Shown here: piece after piece, positions 7,566-16,655 of the stretch | Layout: every line of letters begins with the position of its first letter | Numbering within the stretch: the first letter of the stretch is position 1 | Assembly: GCF_049537155.1 (NCBI RefSeq) | Contig: NZ_JBMVQZ010000014.1 | Span: 50,908-114,907 of the forward strand | DNA: 64,000 bases | Source of the DNA: Limisphaera sp049537155 | Lineage (GTDB): Bacteria > Verrucomicrobiota > Verrucomicrobiia > Limisphaerales > Limisphaeraceae | Direction of reading: 5' to 3' | Notes under the pieces: model-generated | The model's database searches: none | Seen by the model: the letters and a program-made list of their open reading frames with translations, nothing else | Told to the model about the DNA's origin: nothing | Translations under genes and position numbers: made by a program

Positions 7566-9059
7566 ATGAGTGACCCGGGCACAGTCGAAGCCGATTTGAA
7601 GTCGCGCCGGCGTCGCCGGCCTTCTGCGCCGTCGGTGACGGGCACGGACCGGCTGCCTCCGCACTCGCTGGAGGCCGAGCGGGGCGTGCTGGGGTGCATC
7701 TTGTTGTCGCCCAATCCGTGCATGGGTGAGAGCCTCGAGCTGCTGAAGGCGCAGCCGGAGGTGTTTTACGATCCGCGGCATCAGATCATTTACCGGACGC
7801 TGATCGAGATGTTCGAGCAGCGTGAGCCGATCGACGTCATCACGCTGCAGCAGCGGTTGAAGGATGCCCCGCCGTGGGACGACGGCCGGCAGGGTGGACC
7901 GGTCAACCGGCTGGAGATGGCCGGCGGGCTGGCCTATCTGGCGTCGCTGCCGGATGCCGTTCCCTCGGCCGCCAACCTGGCCTATTACGCGAACATTGTT
8001 TACGAGAAGTACCTGCTGCGCCGGCTGATCCAGACCTGCACGGGTGTGATTGGTCGCGTCTTCGAGTACGAGGGGAACGTCGAGGAGCTGCTGGACGAGG
8101 TGGAGCGCGACATCCTGCGGATCAGCGAGGAGCGGGTGGAAGGTGGCACGGTGCCGATCCGCGAGCTGGTGCGGGATGCGATCGGCAAGATCGAGAAGCT
8201 CTACACCCAGAAGGGCATGCTCAGCGGGTTGCCCACCGGGTTTCCCGATCTGGACCGGCTGACGACGGGTTTGCACGGCGGGGAGATGATCGTGATTGCG
8301 GCCCGGCCGAGCGTGGGCAAGACCTCGCTGGCCATGAACATTGCCGAGCACGTGGCCATTGACCTGCGGCTGCCGGTGGCGGTGTTCAGCCTGGAGATGA
8401 CGGCCGAGTCGCTGGTGATGCGGTTGCTTTGTTCGCGGGCGCGGGTCAATTTGCGGAATCTGCGCGAGGGGTTCCTGGCCGAACGGGATTTTCCCAGGCT
8501 GACCACCGCGGCGGGCAAGCTGGCGGGTGCACCCCTTTACATTGACGACACCTCGGGGCTTTCGATCCTGCAGTTGCGGGCCAAGGCGCGGCGCCTGGCG
8601 CAGCAGCATGGAATCCGGTTGTTCGTCATTGATTACCTTCAGCTGCTGCATTCCACCTCGCGGCGGGCCGAGAACCGGCAGCAGGAGATCGCCGACATCT
8701 CCAACGGCGTGAAGGCGTTGGCCAAGGAGCTGAACGTGCCGGTGATCGTGCTGAGCCAGCTGAACCGGGACGTGGAGAAGCGCGGCGCCGGCGAGGCCCC
8801 GCGATTGTCCGACCTGCGCGAGTCCGGCGCCATCGAACAGGATGCCGACGTGGTGGGTCTTTTGTACCGGGACACCAAGGGTCGTGAGGAGGACGATCCG
8901 GCCCGCGATTTCGATCAGGAATCCATCCCTGTCAAACTGTACATCGCCAAACAGCGGAACGGTCCCACCGGGGAGATTGACCTGGTGTTTCTGCGTCCCT
9001 ACACGCGGTTCGAGAGCGTGGCCAAGGTGGAGGCCGAGGATCTGCCGCCCGCGCCCTGA
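7566..9059 (+). CDS. dnaB: Replicative DNA helicase
   Basis: 497 residues, typical of DnaB with a short basic N-terminal extension (Arg-Arg-Arg-Arg-Arg near 14-18). The N-terminal domain starts at about 33 with Ser-Leu-Glu-Ala-Glu-Arg-Gly-Val-Leu-Gly. The RecA-like domain has Walker A Arg-Pro-Ser-Val-Gly-Lys-Thr-Ser at 247-254, with Val where most DnaB proteins have Met. Walker B Leu-Phe-Val-Ile-Asp-Tyr-Leu-Gln-Leu, Leu-Ser-Gln-Leu-Asn-Arg, and the Leu-Arg-Glu-Ser-Gly-Ala-Ile-Glu-Gln-Asp-Ala-Asp motif follow in the expected order. No intein is present. It unwinds DNA at the fork as a hexamer. Its stop is two bases before the bamA start, an unusual pairing that implies co-transcription. Confidence 0.97.
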   Translation: MSDPGTVEADLKSRRRRRPSAPSVTGTDRLPPHSLEAERGVLGCILLSPNPCMGESLELLKAQPEVFYDPRHQIIYRTLIEMFEQREPIDVITLQQRLKDAPPWDDGRQGGPVNRLEMAGGLAYLASLPDAVPSAANLAYYANIVYEKYLLRRLIQTCTGVIGRVFEYEGNVEELLDEVERDILRISEERVEGGTVPIRELVRDAIGKIEKLYTQKGMLSGLPTGFPDLDRLTTGLHGGEMIVIAARPSVGKTSLAMNIAEHVAIDLRLPVAVFSLEMTAESLVMRLLCSRARVNLRNLREGFLAERDFPRLTTAAGKLAGAPLYIDDTSGLSILQLRAKARRLAQQHGIRLFVIDYLQLLHSTSRRAENRQQEIADISNGVKALAKELNVPVIVLSQLNRDVEKRGAGEAPRLSDLRESGAIEQDADVVGLLYRDTKGREEDDPARDFDQESIPVKLYIAKQRNGPTGEIDLVFLRPYTRFESVAKVEAEDLPPAP

Positions 9060-9061
9060 CC

Positions 9062-11593
9062 ATGCACGCCCTGCTGCGCATTCTTCTGCTGGCCTGTCTG
9101 ATCGGTTGGACCGTTCCGGTGCACGGGCAACTGGCCCCGTTCGGCCAGCAGGAGCTCCAGGTGGTGCGGGTGGATGTGCGTCATGTGGGTCCGCCGGCCG
9201 TCAGCGATGCCATGCTCCGGGCTCACATCCGGGTCAAACCCGGCGACGTCTACCGGCCGGCGGCCGTGGACGAGGACATCCGGAGCCTCTACGCCACCGG
9301 CCAGTTCTACAACATCCGCGTGCTGGCGGATCGCACCGAGGAGGGGCTGGTGCTGACCTACGTGGTGCAGGGGAATCCGCGCCTGACGGAGATCCGGTTT
9401 CGGGGCAACACCAAGTTCAGCGATGCGCGGTTGCGCAAACGGATCAGCTCGCAGGCGGGCCAGCCCTTGATCGAGCGCAAGCTCTTCACCGACAGCCAGG
9501 AGATTCAGAAGCTTTATCAGAGCAAGGGTTATCCCAACACGCGGGTGCAGTACGTGGTCAACATTGACGAGGCGGCGGGACGCGCCTCCGTCACCTTCGA
9601 GATCCAGGAAAGTCCGAAGATCAAAATCGAGCAGGTCGAGTTTGTCGGTGCCCGTGCCTTTCCGGAGCGGGTGAGTTTCTGGGGCCGGCTGTTCCGGCCG
9701 ACGCGGAAGGGCCTGGCCCAGGTGATCAAGACGCGACGGCACTGGATGTTCTCCTGGCTGACCGGCAGCGGCTATTACAAGGACGAGGAACTCGACGAGG
9801 ACCGGGAACGGCTGGCCGAGTTTTACCGGCAGCACGGCTACATTGATTTCGAGATCCGGGACGTGAAGCTGGAATACCCCCGGCCGGACCGCATGATCGT
9901 GCGGTTCGAGATCTTCGAGGGACAGCCGTACAAGGTGGGCAGCGTGCGGTTCGTGGGCACGACGTTGCTGCCGACCAACGCGGTGGCGCCGGACTTCAAA
10001 CCGGATCCGAAGCCGCCCTCGGACACGGAGGCGCGCCGGCTCTGGTATGATACGCGCGCCCTGCACCGGGCCTTCACCATGAAACCCGGTGAGGTTTTCA
10101 CCCCGGCCGGGATGTCCAACAACCTGGTGGCGATCGAGAACTTCTACGGTGCGCAGGGCTACATTGACGTCAACGCCAGCTCGCCCAACCTGCGGGTCCG
10201 CCGGATCCCCAACACCGAGAGCAACACCATGGACCTCGAGTACATCATCAACGAGGGCCAGAAGGTGTTCATCGAGAAGATTGACATCCGCGGCAACACC
10301 AAGACCAAGGACCGCGTGATCCGGCGCGAACTGGCGGTGGCACCGGGCGAACCGTTCGACATGGTGGCGGTGAAACTCAGCGAGGCGCGCCTGAAGGGTT
10401 TGCAATACTTCGAGAAGGTGGAATTGAAGCCCGAACCCACCGACATTCCCACCCGCCGGAACCTCCTGGTGGCGGTGGAGGAGAAAAACACCGGCAACAT
10501 CACCCTGGGCGCCGGATTCAGTTCCGTGGACGCGCTGGTGGGCTTTGTGGAGTTTACGCAGGGGAACTTCGACCTGTTTCATCCGCCCACCTTTTCGGGA
10601 GGCGGCCAGAAGTTTCGCCTGCGCCTCCAGGTGGGCACCGAGCGCCAGGATTACATCATGAGTTTCGTCGAACCGTGGTTGTTCGGGCGGAAACTCAGTT
10701 TCAGCGTGGACCTGTACCACCGGGACCTGGCCTACCAGAGCTTCGGCGGTCTGTACGATGAAACCCGCACGGGCATCAGCCTCGGGCTGCGCCGAACCCT
10801 CTGGAGCGACTTTTTCATCGGCGGGATCAACTACACGTTGGAAAACGTGGGGATCGATCTGGATCCCGGGCTTCACCCGACACGCTGGGTGCGGGAGCCG
10901 TTGCCGGGGCGGGGCGACCTGATCCGGTTGGATCCGGCCAACGCGCCTTCGGCCCTCTTTGCCGAGGAGGGCAACGCCCTGGTGTCGCGCATCGGGTTGT
11001 CACTGGCCTATGACACGCGCAACAACACGCTGCTGCCGAGTCGCGGCCAGCGCATCGAATTGTACGCGGACGCGGCCGGGCCCTGGCCCGGTGAAAAGGA
11101 GTACTGGCGGACCGAACTGCGCACCGCCTGGTATTACCCCGGCTTTTTTGAAGGGCACATCATCGAAATCCTGGGCCGGGTGGGCGTGGCCGACGCCTGG
11201 GGGGACACCGAGGTGGTTCCGTTCTACGACCGGTTCTACCTGGGCGGACTCTATTCGTTGCGCGGGTTCAAGTATCGCGAGGTGGCGCCGCGCGAGCCCG
11301 GCTTCTCGGAGCCCATTGGCGGCAACACCTACTGGTTCGGCTCCATCGAGTACAGCATTCCGGTGATTCAGCGGCTGCGGTTCGCGATGTTTTACGACGT
11401 GGGCAACGTGATGGCCGACGCGTTCGATTTCAACTTTTCGAACCGGAGCGACAACTGGGGCTTCGGCATCCGGCTGGACCTGCCCATTGGTCCCTTGCGC
11501 CTCGATTACGGCATCCCCATCAACTACGACAAGCGGTACAGCAGCGGCCGGCCCCGCTTCCAGTTTGGCGTCGGTTACACCCGCGAGTTTTAA
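9062..11593 (+). CDS. bamA: Outer membrane protein assembly factor BamA
   Basis: 843 residues. A signal peptide lies at about 1-22 (Leu-Leu-Leu-Ala-Cys-Leu-Ile-Gly core, cleaved after His-Gly). POTRA repeats run from about 30 to 450, each with Gly-Asn-Thr-Lys or similar turns such as Phe-Arg-Gly-Asn-Thr-Lys-Phe and Ile-Arg-Gly-Asn-Thr-Lys-Thr. The Omp85 beta-barrel fills the rest, with Gly-Gly-Leu-Tyr-Ser-Leu-Arg-Gly-Phe as the family's Arg-Gly-Phe motif in the lid loop. The chain ends in Phe, as expected for an outer-membrane beta-signal. It folds and inserts beta-barrel proteins into the outer membrane. The second POTRA region contains an inserted stretch (Phe-Trp-Gly-Arg-Leu-Phe-Arg-Pro-Thr), longer than in E. 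coli. Confidence 0.95.
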   Translation: MHALLRILLLACLIGWTVPVHGQLAPFGQQELQVVRVDVRHVGPPAVSDAMLRAHIRVKPGDVYRPAAVDEDIRSLYATGQFYNIRVLADRTEEGLVLTYVVQGNPRLTEIRFRGNTKFSDARLRKRISSQAGQPLIERKLFTDSQEIQKLYQSKGYPNTRVQYVVNIDEAAGRASVTFEIQESPKIKIEQVEFVGARAFPERVSFWGRLFRPTRKGLAQVIKTRRHWMFSWLTGSGYYKDEELDEDRERLAEFYRQHGYIDFEIRDVKLEYPRPDRMIVRFEIFEGQPYKVGSVRFVGTTLLPTNAVAPDFKPDPKPPSDTEARRLWYDTRALHRAFTMKPGEVFTPAGMSNNLVAIENFYGAQGYIDVNASSPNLRVRRIPNTESNTMDLEYIINEGQKVFIEKIDIRGNTKTKDRVIRRELAVAPGEPFDMVAVKLSEARLKGLQYFEKVELKPEPTDIPTRRNLLVAVEEKNTGNITLGAGFSSVDALVGFVEFTQGNFDLFHPPTFSGGGQKFRLRLQVGTERQDYIMSFVEPWLFGRKLSFSVDLYHRDLAYQSFGGLYDETRTGISLGLRRTLWSDFFIGGINYTLENVGIDLDPGLHPTRWVREPLPGRGDLIRLDPANAPSALFAEEGNALVSRIGLSLAYDTRNNTLLPSRGQRIELYADAAGPWPGEKEYWRTELRTAWYYPGFFEGHIIEILGRVGVADAWGDTEVVPFYDRFYLGGLYSLRGFKYREVAPREPGFSEPIGGNTYWFGSIEYSIPVIQRLRFAMFYDVGNVMADAFDFNFSNRSDNWGFGIRLDLPIGPLRLDYGIPINYDKRYSSGRPRFQFGVGYTREF

Positions 11594-11611
11594 CCCTGGC
11601 GCGCTTGTGCA

Positions 11612-14089
11612 ATGAAAGTTTCCGATCGTTTCTCCGCTCGGTTCCTTCTGACCGGTCAACCGGGCCGTTGGCGGGTTTGTCCCGGGTCGTGGGCCCTGGC
11701 GGGGCTGCTGGCATGGGTCGGGCTGGGCTCCGCAGCGGTGAGGGAGGCGGCCGGGCCGGTACAGGGTCAGGGGCTGCCGGCGTGGTTCGAGCCAAACGTC
11801 GGACAGGCCGATTCCCGCTACCGGTATGTGTCGCAGACGCGCGGCGCGGTGCACGGACTGGCTCCCGACTGTGTGACGGTGTGGCTGGCTTCTCCGGGTG
11901 CGGTTGCGGTTCGGCAGCCGACTCGGGGTGAGGTTCCGGCGGCCGGGGACCTGTCCGGCCGGACCCATGGAAGAGCTTTGCATTTCCGGTGGCTGGACGC
12001 TGACCCGCATGCGCGGGCCGTGTCGGTGGAACCCCTGGCTGGGCGGGTGCACTATTTGCTGGGATCGGATCCGGGGCGGTGGCGCCGGCGGGTGCCGATC
12101 AGCCGGGCCATCCGGTTCGAGCAGGTTTATCCCGGTGTGGATGTGGTGCACCGGGCCACGGATCGGTTGTTGGAGATGGAGTATCACCTGGCACCCGGCG
12201 CCGACCCGGGGCGGATCCGGTTCATCGTCGAGGGGGCCGACGGGGTGCGTCTGGGTGGGGACGGCGATTTGGTGATGGTGGTGGGTGCGACCGAGTTTCG
12301 GCTCAGTCGGCCACGGGCGTATCAGGAGAGCGGATCCGGGAGGATGGAGGTTCCTTGCGCGTTCGAGCTGGCGGAGGGCGGGGTCCCGCTGGTGCGGTTT
12401 CGGCTCGGACCGTATGACACGGGCCGGTCGTTGGTGATTGATCCGGTGTTCCGGCATTCGGGTTACTGGGGTGGCGGCGGCGACGAGATCATCTGGGCCG
12501 TGGGGACGGATGCCGAGGGAAACGGTTATTTGGCGGGAGAAACGACGTCCTCGACCTGGTGGGTGAGCGCCGGAGGCTTCCAAACCCAATACGGCGGAGG
12601 CACCGCGGTGGGCGGAGACGTGTTCGTGGCCAAGGTCAGTGCGGACGGCTCGAGCCTGATCTGGTTGACCTATCTGGGCGGGGCTGCGCACGAGGCGGCT
12701 CTGGCCATGGCGGTGGATGCGGCGGGGGCGGTGCATCTCACCGGTTTCACGGCCTCCACCAATTTCCCCACCCGCAACCCGCTGCAGGCGGCCCCTGCGG
12801 GAGAGCCGGACCCGACCCTGGGTGCGCCGCCGCTCGACGCGTTCGTGGCCAAGCTCACGCCGGACGGGGCCGACCTTGAGTACAGCACGTTCTTCGGGGG
12901 CAGCGGCACGGACGAGGGCATCGGCCTGGCGGTGGACGGTGCCGGAAGGGTGTTGGTAACAGGGCTGACCGATTCGACCAACCTGCCGCTGGCGCGGCCG
13001 CTGCAGAGTGTACCGGGAGGGGGGCGGGATGCGTTCGTGGCGCGCCTTTCGGCCGACGGCACGTCCTTGCTGTTCAGCTCCTATCTGGGCGGGACGAATG
13101 CGGATCACGGCACCGGCGTGGCGGTGGATGGGCTCGGTCGTTGGTGGGTGACCGGTGTGACGCAGTCCACGAATTTCCCCACGGTTCATCCCATCCAACC
13201 GCGGATCAACGATCCCAGCGGACTGGCCACGAACGTGAACACCCTGCCGGATGCATTCGTTTGCCGGTTTTCGGCCTCGGACGAGTTGACATTCGCCACG
13301 TTCCTGGGCGGCACGTTCACGGACGCGGCTGCGCGCATTGCCGCTGACGCAGAGGGCAACGCTTACGTGGTGGGAACCACTGAATCCCCCGATTTCCCCG
13401 CAACCACCACCAACCTGTGGGGCGCGGTCTGGACAAACCGGGGACTGGCCGACTGGTTTGTGACGAAGATCCCGGCCGAAGGCTCCGCCGGCTGGGTGTA
13501 CTCGGTGGCATTCGGGGGGACGGCGCGTGACGAGGCTTGGGACGTGGCCGTGGACCGCGAGGGCCGCGTGCACATCGTGGGTGTGGTCGGTTCCACCAAT
13601 TTCCCGGTCCGGAACGTCCCCGAGGGCGGCCGCGACACCGTGGCCGGCGGTTGGGACGCCGCGTTGGTGGGGTTGGACCCCGCCGGGCAGGGGCTCGAGT
13701 ACGCCTTTTATCATGGCGGGGCCGGCAACGATTACGGTTACGCCGTTGCAGCCGACCCGGCGGGCCACCTGTGGGTGGGCGGGCGCACGCTTTCCACGAA
13801 CTTGTGGGTGTCCGGGGCTTTGCAACCGGCCTTTGCCGGGGGTGGCGGTGACGGCTTTTACGCGCGGCTTCTGCAGCCGCCGCGGCTGGGGGTCCGTCTG
13901 ATGTCTGCCGACACGCTGGAACTGAGCTGGCCTGCCCCGTCGCCGGAGTGGGAGCTTCTGCGGCTGACGAACCTGGCGGGGGGAGGGTTCGAGCTTCTGG
14001 GAACCGCTCCCGCGCCGACGGGCGGGCTGCATCGGGTCCGGCTCCCGTTGACTTCGGCTCCTGCGTTTTATCGGCTTCGTCTCCGCTGA
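11612..14089 (+). CDS. SBBP-repeat beta-propeller surface protein
   Basis: 825 residues. The N-terminal hydrophobic segment at about 25-45 suggests export. Residues about 52-290 match the domain that usually precedes SBBP repeats, beginning Trp-Phe-Glu-Pro-Asn-Val-Gly-Gln. Repeats follow with the pattern Val-Asp-x-x-Gly-x-x-x-Val-Thr-Gly-x-Thr-x-Ser-Thr-Asn-Phe-Pro. I count at least five, at about 365-395, 440-470, 505-535, 570-600 and 645-675. The C-terminus holds a small beta domain (Glu-Leu-Ser-Trp-Pro-Ala) and no PEP-CTERM or type IX tail. Such proteins are thought to be secreted or surface propellers with unknown ligands. It starts 18 bases after bamA. Confidence 0.85.
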   Translation: MKVSDRFSARFLLTGQPGRWRVCPGSWALAGLLAWVGLGSAAVREAAGPVQGQGLPAWFEPNVGQADSRYRYVSQTRGAVHGLAPDCVTVWLASPGAVAVRQPTRGEVPAAGDLSGRTHGRALHFRWLDADPHARAVSVEPLAGRVHYLLGSDPGRWRRRVPISRAIRFEQVYPGVDVVHRATDRLLEMEYHLAPGADPGRIRFIVEGADGVRLGGDGDLVMVVGATEFRLSRPRAYQESGSGRMEVPCAFELAEGGVPLVRFRLGPYDTGRSLVIDPVFRHSGYWGGGGDEIIWAVGTDAEGNGYLAGETTSSTWWVSAGGFQTQYGGGTAVGGDVFVAKVSADGSSLIWLTYLGGAAHEAALAMAVDAAGAVHLTGFTASTNFPTRNPLQAAPAGEPDPTLGAPPLDAFVAKLTPDGADLEYSTFFGGSGTDEGIGLAVDGAGRVLVTGLTDSTNLPLARPLQSVPGGGRDAFVARLSADGTSLLFSSYLGGTNADHGTGVAVDGLGRWWVTGVTQSTNFPTVHPIQPRINDPSGLATNVNTLPDAFVCRFSASDELTFATFLGGTFTDAAARIAADAEGNAYVVGTTESPDFPATTTNLWGAVWTNRGLADWFVTKIPAEGSAGWVYSVAFGGTARDEAWDVAVDREGRVHIVGVVGSTNFPVRNVPEGGRDTVAGGWDAALVGLDPAGQGLEYAFYHGGAGNDYGYAVAADPAGHLWVGGRTLSTNLWVSGALQPAFAGGGGDGFYARLLQPPRLGVRLMSADTLELSWPAPSPEWELLRLTNLAGGGFELLGTAPAPTGGLHRVRLPLTSAPAFYRLRLR

Positions 14090-14259
14090 ACCGCGTCGGG
14101 CCGGTGGGAACGATGAACCGCGGTGCGGCTGCTTCCGGCCCCGGCGGTGGAGGACGGGAGGTTGGCATTCGGATGGGAAGCGCGCTACGTTTCGGCGTGA
14201 GCTTGGGTCAAGGGTCGCGGTGCAGCCGCACGGATCGGACGGGCACGGGCGGCCGGGGG

Positions 14260-15810
14260 ATGCCGACGACGGTCATGCATCCGGACGAGTTCAAGGCCCG
14301 GACCGTGCGCGGGCGGGCACGCAGGCGTTGGTGGACGTGTGTGATCCTGGGGATGCTTGCGGTGGCCTGGCCGGGGTTTTGCGATCCGGCGGGAACGGCC
14401 CGGGCCCAACGGCCGTTGCCCAAACTGCGGCTCGATCCCGAGCCGTTGCCGCGCGAGCTCAAGGAACGCACCAGCCTGGCGCCGGTGGTCAGGCGGGCCG
14501 CGCCCAGCGTGGTGACCGTGTACACCACGCGCACGCTTCGCGAGGAGGACTGGGTCCATCCCTTTCTGGACGATCCATGGTTCCGGCGCTTTTTCGGTGA
14601 CCGCTTTCGACGCAACCGGGGACCGCGCGAATACCAGGCCCGTGGTCTGGGTTCGGGAGTGATCGTTTCCGAGGACGGGTACATCCTCACCAACTTTCAC
14701 GTGGTGGAGAGGGCCGACGAGATCCGGGTGCGCCTGGCCGACGGGAGCACGGAGTATGAGGCCGAGGTGATCGGGGCGGATCCGCACACGGACGTGGCCG
14801 TGCTGAAGATCCCGGCACGCGATCTGCCCGCGATGGTGATTGCGGACAGCGACCAGTTGGAAGTGGGCGATCTGGTGCTGGCGCTGGGCAATCCGTTTGG
14901 CGTGGGCCAGACGGTGACCTTGGGGATTGTGAGCGCCGTGGGCCGTGGCGAGCTGGGTCTGGCGGATTACGAAGATTTCATCCAGACGGACGCGCCCATC
15001 AACGTGGGCAATTCCGGGGGTGCACTGGTGGATGTGCAGGGCCGGTTGGTGGGGATCAACACGGCGATCGTCACGGGCGGCGGCGGCAGTGTGGGTGTGG
15101 GCTTTGCCGTGCCCATCAACATGGCCCGGCTGGTGATGGAACGGCTGCTGACCGAGGGCCGGTTCCGCCGCGGGTACCTGGGGGTGTATCTGCGGCGCCT
15201 GACACCCGACCTGAGTCGGGAGCTCGACCTGCCGGAGTCGGGTGGAGCGCTGGTGGGCGGGGTCGAAACCGGCACGCCGGCCGAGTCGGCCGGCCTGCGG
15301 GAGGGCGATCTCATCCTGGAATTCAACGGCCGTGGCGTGCGGGATGCGCGGCATCTTCGCTTGATGGTTTCACAGTCGCGACCCGGTACCGAGGCAACCT
15401 TGAAAGTCTGGCGCAATGGTCAGACGCGGACCGTTCGGCTGACCCTGGGTGAAATGCCCGAACCGGAGTTGGCGGAGGAAGGTCCTGCGCCACCGGCCAC
15501 CGACCCGTGGGAAGATTTCGAGTTTGCTACGTTGAGCGAGCAGGAGCGACGCGACCGTGGCATCCCCGACTACATCCGCGGCGTGATCGTGGAGCGGGTC
15601 CCGGTCGGGTCACCGGCCGCCCGGGCCGGGTTGCGTCCGGGTGACGTGCTGCTCCAGGTCAACGGCCGGCGGGTGGGCACACCGGACGACGCGCGGGAGG
15701 CGCTGCGGGGGGCGGCCGGTTCGGATGTGCGATTGCGAATCTGGCGCCGGGAAGCCGACCAAAGCGGGACGCGCGTGGTGGTCGTACCCCGGGAGGGGCC
15801 CGGGCGTTGA
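14260..15810 (+). CDS. HtrA/DegP-family periplasmic serine protease with two PDZ domains
   Basis: Start taken at ATG 14260, giving 516 residues; 14275 and the upstream 14113 or 14173 are alternatives because the frame is open to 13948. A basic n-region (Arg-Gly-Arg-Ala-Arg-Arg-Arg) and hydrophobic core at about 25-41 form a signal or anchor. The trypsin-like domain has His147 (Thr-Asn-Phe-His-Val-Val), Asp178 (His-Thr-Asp-Val-Ala) and Ser252 (Gly-Asn-Ser-Gly-Gly-Ala). Two PDZ domains follow at about 300-390 and 430-510. It degrades or refolds damaged envelope proteins, here encoded downstream of bamA. An Arg/Phe-rich insert at 106-121 (Phe-Arg-Arg-Phe-Phe-Gly-Asp-Arg-Phe) is the usual LA-loop position. 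Confidence 0.93.
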   Translation: MPTTVMHPDEFKARTVRGRARRRWWTCVILGMLAVAWPGFCDPAGTARAQRPLPKLRLDPEPLPRELKERTSLAPVVRRAAPSVVTVYTTRTLREEDWVHPFLDDPWFRRFFGDRFRRNRGPREYQARGLGSGVIVSEDGYILTNFHVVERADEIRVRLADGSTEYEAEVIGADPHTDVAVLKIPARDLPAMVIADSDQLEVGDLVLALGNPFGVGQTVTLGIVSAVGRGELGLADYEDFIQTDAPINVGNSGGALVDVQGRLVGINTAIVTGGGGSVGVGFAVPINMARLVMERLLTEGRFRRGYLGVYLRRLTPDLSRELDLPESGGALVGGVETGTPAESAGLREGDLILEFNGRGVRDARHLRLMVSQSRPGTEATLKVWRNGQTRTVRLTLGEMPEPELAEEGPAPPATDPWEDFEFATLSEQERRDRGIPDYIRGVIVERVPVGSPAARAGLRPGDVLLQVNGRRVGTPDDAREALRGAAGSDVRLRIWRREADQSGTRVVVVPREGPGR

Positions 15811-15854
15811 GTTTTCCCTTGCCACGGCGGGGATCCGATCGGGACGCTGACCGC

Positions 15855-16547
15855 ATGAGTCAACGGGGTCTGGTTGTGATCACGGGCGCCACCCGCGGAC
15901 TGGGTCGGGCGATGGTGGCGGAGTTTGTCGGGCGCGGCTGGACCGTGGCCGGGTGCGGCCGCAGCGCGGCTGCGGTAGAGGAGCTGGGCCGGAGATTCGG
16001 GTCGCCGCACCGGTTTGCCTGTGTGGACGTACGGGACGACGTGGCTGTGCGCCACTGGGCGCAAGGCACGCTGGATGCCCTGGGTGCGCCCGACCTGTTG
16101 CTCAACAACGCCGCGGTGATCAACCGGCTGGCGCCGTTGTGGGAGCTCTCCGCCGGGGAGTTCGACCTTGTGATTGACGTCAACATCAAGGGCGTCACCA
16201 ACGTGATCCGTCACTTCGTTCCGGCCATGATCCGCCGGGGCCGGGGTGTGATCGTGAACTTCAGCTCCGGATGGGGTCGCAGTGTGGATGCCCAGGTCGC
16301 ACCCTATTGTGCCACCAAATGGGCGATCGAAGGGCTCACGAAGGCGCTGGCGGAGGAACTGCCGCGTGGACTGGCCGCTGTGGCGTTGAATCCCGGGGTC
16401 ATCCACACCGACATGCTCGCCTCCTGTTTCGGGGCCGCGGCGGCGGATTATCCGAGCCCGGAGCAGTGGGCCCGCAGCGCGGTGCCGTTCCTGTTGAAGC
16501 TGGGGCCGGGACACAATGGTCAATCCCTGACCGCACCGGGTGGCTGA
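15855..16547 (+). CDS. Short-chain dehydrogenase/reductase (SDR)
   Basis: 230 residues from the ATG at 15855; the frame opens earlier only through a TTG at 15807 that overlaps the htrA stop. Classical SDR motifs are all present: Thr-Gly-Ala-Thr-Arg-Gly-Leu-Gly at 10-17 (NAD(P) binding), Asn-Asn-Ala at 84-86, catalytic Ser near 137-138, and Tyr151-x-x-x-Lys155. Arg36 after the second strand hints at NADPH preference. It is a cytoplasmic oxidoreductase of unknown substrate. The C-terminus is slightly short for the family and ends soon after the substrate-binding loop. It sits between htrA and an Mrp-type gene with no pathway context. Confidence 0.9.
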   Translation: MSQRGLVVITGATRGLGRAMVAEFVGRGWTVAGCGRSAAAVEELGRRFGSPHRFACVDVRDDVAVRHWAQGTLDALGAPDLLLNNAAVINRLAPLWELSAGEFDLVIDVNIKGVTNVIRHFVPAMIRRGRGVIVNFSSGWGRSVDAQVAPYCATKWAIEGLTKALAEELPRGLAAVALNPGVIHTDMLASCFGAAAADYPSPEQWARSAVPFLLKLGPGHNGQSLTAPGG

Positions 16548-16655
16548 GCCCGTGCGGCAGGGCGTTGCCTCGGCCGGCCATCCCTTGTTCCTCCGCCGGC
16601 CGGTTGGGTCGTGTTCTTGCCAACGGGTCAAACCTTGGCAAGTTGAGCGGGCACG

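Noticed and set aside
11000..14032. 1,010-residue open frame on the minus strand opposite bamA and the SBBP gene
   Set aside because: Its composition (Pro, Arg, His, Gln) is that of an antisense shadow in GC-rich DNA, and the plus strand encodes recognised proteins throughout.
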